Assembly (NCBI GenBank): GCA_002104945.1
Contig: MCFH01000017.1
Coordinates: forward strand, 800,660-864,659
Direction: 5' to 3'
DNA length: 64,000 bases
From: Piromyces finnis
Taxonomy: Eukaryota; Neocallimastigomycota; Neocallimastigomycetes; Neocallimastigales; Neocallimastigaceae
Shown here: piece after piece, positions 60,962 to 64,000 of the stretch
How positions within the stretch are numbered: position 1 is the first letter of the stretch
Layout: the number at the start of each line of letters is the position of its first letter
Translations under genes and position numbers: made by a program
The notes under the pieces: generated by a model
Seen by the model: only the letters and a program-made list of their open reading frames with translations
What the model was told of the DNA's origin: nothing
Database searches by the model: none

Positions 60962-63063
60962 TTAAGAATCTGGGACGGAATTGGTGAATTGTTGGTAAGC
61001 GCGACGTTGGTAATCAGCTAAAAGGGTGCTGTAGTAGTCATCCTTATCAATGGTGTCAGCATTGATCCAACGTTGAGATAAGTCAGTAAAAGTGACTAAG
61101 TACTCGTAAAAATGACCCGATTTACGAGAACTAAGGATCTTGGTGATTTCATTGGAGTTGGGATGGTTGAGCAATAGATGGTGAGGAGTGAGATGATATG
61201 GTTCGAGTTCACTGATGTGGAATACGGGGTAGACACGAGGGAAAGGTGAGGTAGATAAATCAAGGCGGTAGTTGAGCTTAGATTCATCGACACCAGTGAC
61301 CTTGTATGGACCATACTTGCGGGTTTGGAGCTTGAACGCTAATGGAGGATGATAATTAGCGGGTTTGCGAAGCCAAACAAGATCGTGGACCTTGAAGCGC
61401 TTAAAGTTGTGATAAAGGTGCTTATCCTTTTCATCGAGATAACGGGTACGACTGACTTCGAGAGTATGCTTAAGGTCAGCTAAATTATGGGAGAAGCTAT
61501 CGATGAGGGGATGAAGTCCTAAAGAAGAAACAAGGTCTGCAACTTGTGGGTTTGCGTGAACTTGATAATTATAAACGGAGAGAAATGGTGGTTGCTTGGT
61601 GGAAGCATGGATGGAGTTGTTGTAGCAAAATTCAGCTAAGTACAAATGATCCATCCAACTGAGATCATCAAATTGAGCTAAGTAGCAACGAAGATAAGTT
61701 TCAACGTAGTCGTTGTTACGTTCTACTTGTCCAACAGTGCGGTGATGGCCAGTAGTAGCAGAGTGGTGATCGATATTAAAGAATTCCATCAAGTGGGACC
61801 AAAGACGACTTTCGAACTGAGTACCACGGTCTGTAACGATAGATAAGGGGAATCCGTGAAGTTTGAAAATATGGTTAAGAAAAGCAGTAGCAGTTTCCTT
61901 AGCAGTGGGTAAATGTTTGAACCCAACTAAGTGTATCATCTTAGTTAAGTAGCAAGTAGTAACCATTATGGTACCTTGATGGTGGTTCGGATTGGTAGAG
62001 TCGAATGGTAAGGTAGAATTACAAGGTCTTGATGGTAAGTCCGTGATAAAGTCCATTTGTAGGTGTTGCCATGGAAGTTCCGGAAGAGGGACACGGATCA
62101 TATTACCATAAGGAGCATGGTGATCGGTTTTCATTGCCTTGCATACACTACAGCTTCGAATATAAGACTCGACATCTTGACGCATATTAACCCAATAGAA
62201 ATTACGTTTAAGAATGTCATAAGTCTTATCGACTCCCAAGTGACCGGCAGTGGGTGCATCATGGTTGAGCTTAATAACTAAGAGTCTTAGTTGACTTGGA
62301 ACATATACTTGCTCCGGATGTTTGGTTCTTATTAAAAGGCCATCTTGAAGAATCCAAGGATGATCACTATTTGGAACTTCAAGATCCTTAAGAATCTGAC
62401 AAGCGGTTTCATCTTGAAGGTAGCACTGCTTAATGTCGTCAATGAAGCTAGTTTCCATAGAGAAGTAGCATTCATCTTCGTTGAATCCTTCTAATTGAGT
62501 TGGTTTAAGTAAGGACGATTCACTTATATCCTTACCAACTGTGAGCATATGGTCGGATCTACGAGAGAGAGCATCAGCTTTACCATTTTTCTTTCCTGGT
62601 CGATAGATAATCTTGAAATCAAAGGTAGCAAAGTATTCTTGCCAACGAGCTTGTCTTTGGGATAGAAGTTGCGGTTTGGTAGCAAAAAGCAAGTTTCGAT
62701 GGTCTGAATAAACGGTAATAGGATATTTTGCACCTTGAAGTAAGTGACGCCATTCGATAAAAGCTTGACGAATTGCTAAGAGTTCCTTTTCGGTGATAGA
62801 GTAATTAAGTTCTGCATCATGAAGGGTTTTAGAAAAGTAATAAACTGGATGCAGGTCTCCATCATCACCTTTTTGTGAAAGTACTCCCCCGATAGCAAAG
62901 TCACTTGCGTCACATTCAACTATGAATGGTTTATCATGATCAGGACAAAGTAAAACTGGGGCTGAAGTAAGAAATTCTTTAAGTTGATTAAATGCTCTAT
63001 TACACTCGTCTGTCCATATGAAAGTGACGCCTTTCTTAGTTAAATTGTATAATGGTTTTGCAT
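60962..63063 (-). CDS. Element E Pol, intact C-terminal part: RNase H, integrase, chromodomain-like tail
   Basis: The frame is open from the stop at 60962 to about 63063. It has RNase H ([16 protein letters not shown] near 62900; the YSDHRNLLF segment near 62700), the integrase HHCC finger (H-x-H then CSVCKAMK), catalytic D, D, E at [19 protein letters not shown] and GQVERNN, a RKYGPYKV module, and a C-terminal [17 protein letters not shown]...WINADTI segment that looks like a chromodomain. An insertion after the first integrase Asp (about [20 protein letters not shown]) lengthens that loop compared with A, B and D. Codon use is richer in G/C than in B and D. Confidence 0.88.
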
Positions 63064-64000
63064 TTTAGAAAAGTTAGAGATAAAGCGACGGTAGTAATTG
63101 CATAACCCTAAGAAGGACTGAACTTCTTTCACAGTAGTAGGGATAGGCCAGTTCTTAACTGCTTCAATTTTGTGAGGATCAGTTTTGATTCCCTCCTACT
63201 GATTACGTGACCCAAAAATTCGATTTCAGCTTTGTGAAACTCACATTTTTTGAGTTTCGCAACTAAGTTGTTTTCAATGATTAATTGAAGAACATTTCTA
63301 ACATGTTGAACATGTTCTTCAAGGTCTTGGAGTAGATAATGATATCATCCAAGTACACTTGAACGTACTTATTAATTTGATCACTAAAGATATCATTAAT
63401 GAAGCTTGGAAAACTGCAGGAGCATTAGTTAGTCCAAAAGGCATGACTAAGTACTCAAAGTGACCAAATGCCGTCCTGAATGCAGTCTTGTACTCGTCAC
63501 CTTCTTTAATCCTAATTAAATTATAAGCTGACTTGAGGTCTAACTTAGTGAAATAGTTAGCACCTTTCATTGATTCAAAGACTGATAGGATTAAAGGTAG
63601 CGGATAGGCATTCTTGATAGTTTGTCGTTGAGCTTGCGATAGTCAACGCAAAATCTTAGACTACCATCCTTCTTATCTTGGAGTAGAACTGGATGTCCAG
63701 CAGGAGATCGGGATTTTCTAATGATCCTTTATTCAAGTTTTCTTCAATATACTCCTTAGAAAATTGACGTTCAGTAGGAGTAGTTTGGATAAATTGGCCC
63801 ATAAAATAATGAAGCATTAGGTTTCAAATCGATAGAACAATCATATACACGATGTTCAGGAAGTTCATCGGCTCGTTCTTCATTGAAGGCTTCATATTAA
63901 ATCTTCATATTCCAAAGGTTATACCGTTGATAGATTCTACTAGTTCAGGATTCTGATCATCGGCTATGAAGACTGTTTCTGTTGGAATGGAAGTTGATTT
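63064..64000 (-). pseudogene. Element E Pol, RT region with repeated single-base deletions
   Basis: The reverse transcriptase core is recognisable in pieces: [38 protein letters not shown], and the DDIIIYS active site near 63345. The frame is lost about eight times (near 63066, 63195, 63328, 63407, 63622, 63720, 63790 and 63893), mostly by what look like one-base deletions. The amino acid sense between breaks is well conserved. It continues beyond the window toward protease and gag. Confidence 0.8.

Larger units (their letters stand above)
51053..64000 (-). mobile_element. Element E: Ty3/gypsy retrotransposon, 5' part beyond window, split by element D
   Basis: Minus-strand order within the window is pol (64000-60962), 3' noncoding region, hairpin and PPT (60395-60361), then 3' LTR (60360-59793 and 51107-51053) broken by the element D cluster. 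The 5' LTR and gag are outside the window. Pol is cleanly open from 60962 to about 63063 and broken by single-base shifts beyond. Confidence 0.85.

Overview
The window is nuclear DNA of a eukaryote with a very A+T-rich genome. It is most consistent with an anaerobic gut fungus (Neocallimastigomycota). That is an inference from three things: the extreme A+T bias between genes, long Asn/poly-A/poly-T tracts with short GT-AG introns, and a secreted cysteine-rich protein of a style common in those fungi. No species call is possible from the sequence alone.

Layout. 1-4841: A+T-rich DNA with old LTR copies (families here called C and F). 4842-5708 (-): a two-exon gene for a secreted, probably GPI-anchored, cysteine-rich protein. 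7911-10153 (+): a three-exon acetolactate synthase gene (ILV2-like), the only recognisable metabolic gene. 10964-11128 (-): a tRNA-Ser(GCU)/tRNA-Met(CAU) pair. 11193-24436 (-): complete Ty3/gypsy element B with TSD tacaa; a second complete element, chromodomain element A (17905-23470, +, TSD ctagg), sits inside its 5' LTR. 24437-25696: hairpin-dense noncoding DNA. 25697-29708: nested solo LTRs (E containing B and D, then C). 29713-51052: about 3.8 tandem copies of a 5.57-kb unit made of LTRs, a dead LINE fragment, a retroelement pol fragment and one tRNA-Cys(GCA) gene each; the last copy has an added SINE. 51053-64000 (-): element E, whose 3' LTR abuts the last tRNA-Cys and is itself split by complete element D (51108-58652, + strand, with an extra LTR to 59792).

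How the parts work together. Almost everything after 11 kb is retrotransposon. Elements A, B and D have intact reading frames, and A and B have LTR pairs that match by eye, so they look recent. Each of these three has an 11-nt site immediately after the 5' LTR that is perfectly complementary to an 11-mer 37-38 nt downstream of a TATA box in its own LTR. This is the geometry of Tf1/sushi-type self-priming, with no tRNA primer. B and D separate gag and pol by a -1 frame and carry A_AAA_AAC slippery sites followed, after 6-8 nt, by perfect hairpins; A is one fused frame. A, B, D and E each carry a hairpin 12-16 nt before the 3' LTR, with the loop core CTGG(A/T)AT in A, B and D. LTR-E ends lie 12-13 bp upstream of tRNA-Cys genes in both orientations, which suggests Pol III-directed integration. 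All comparisons were made by reading, without alignment tools; identity statements are by eye.
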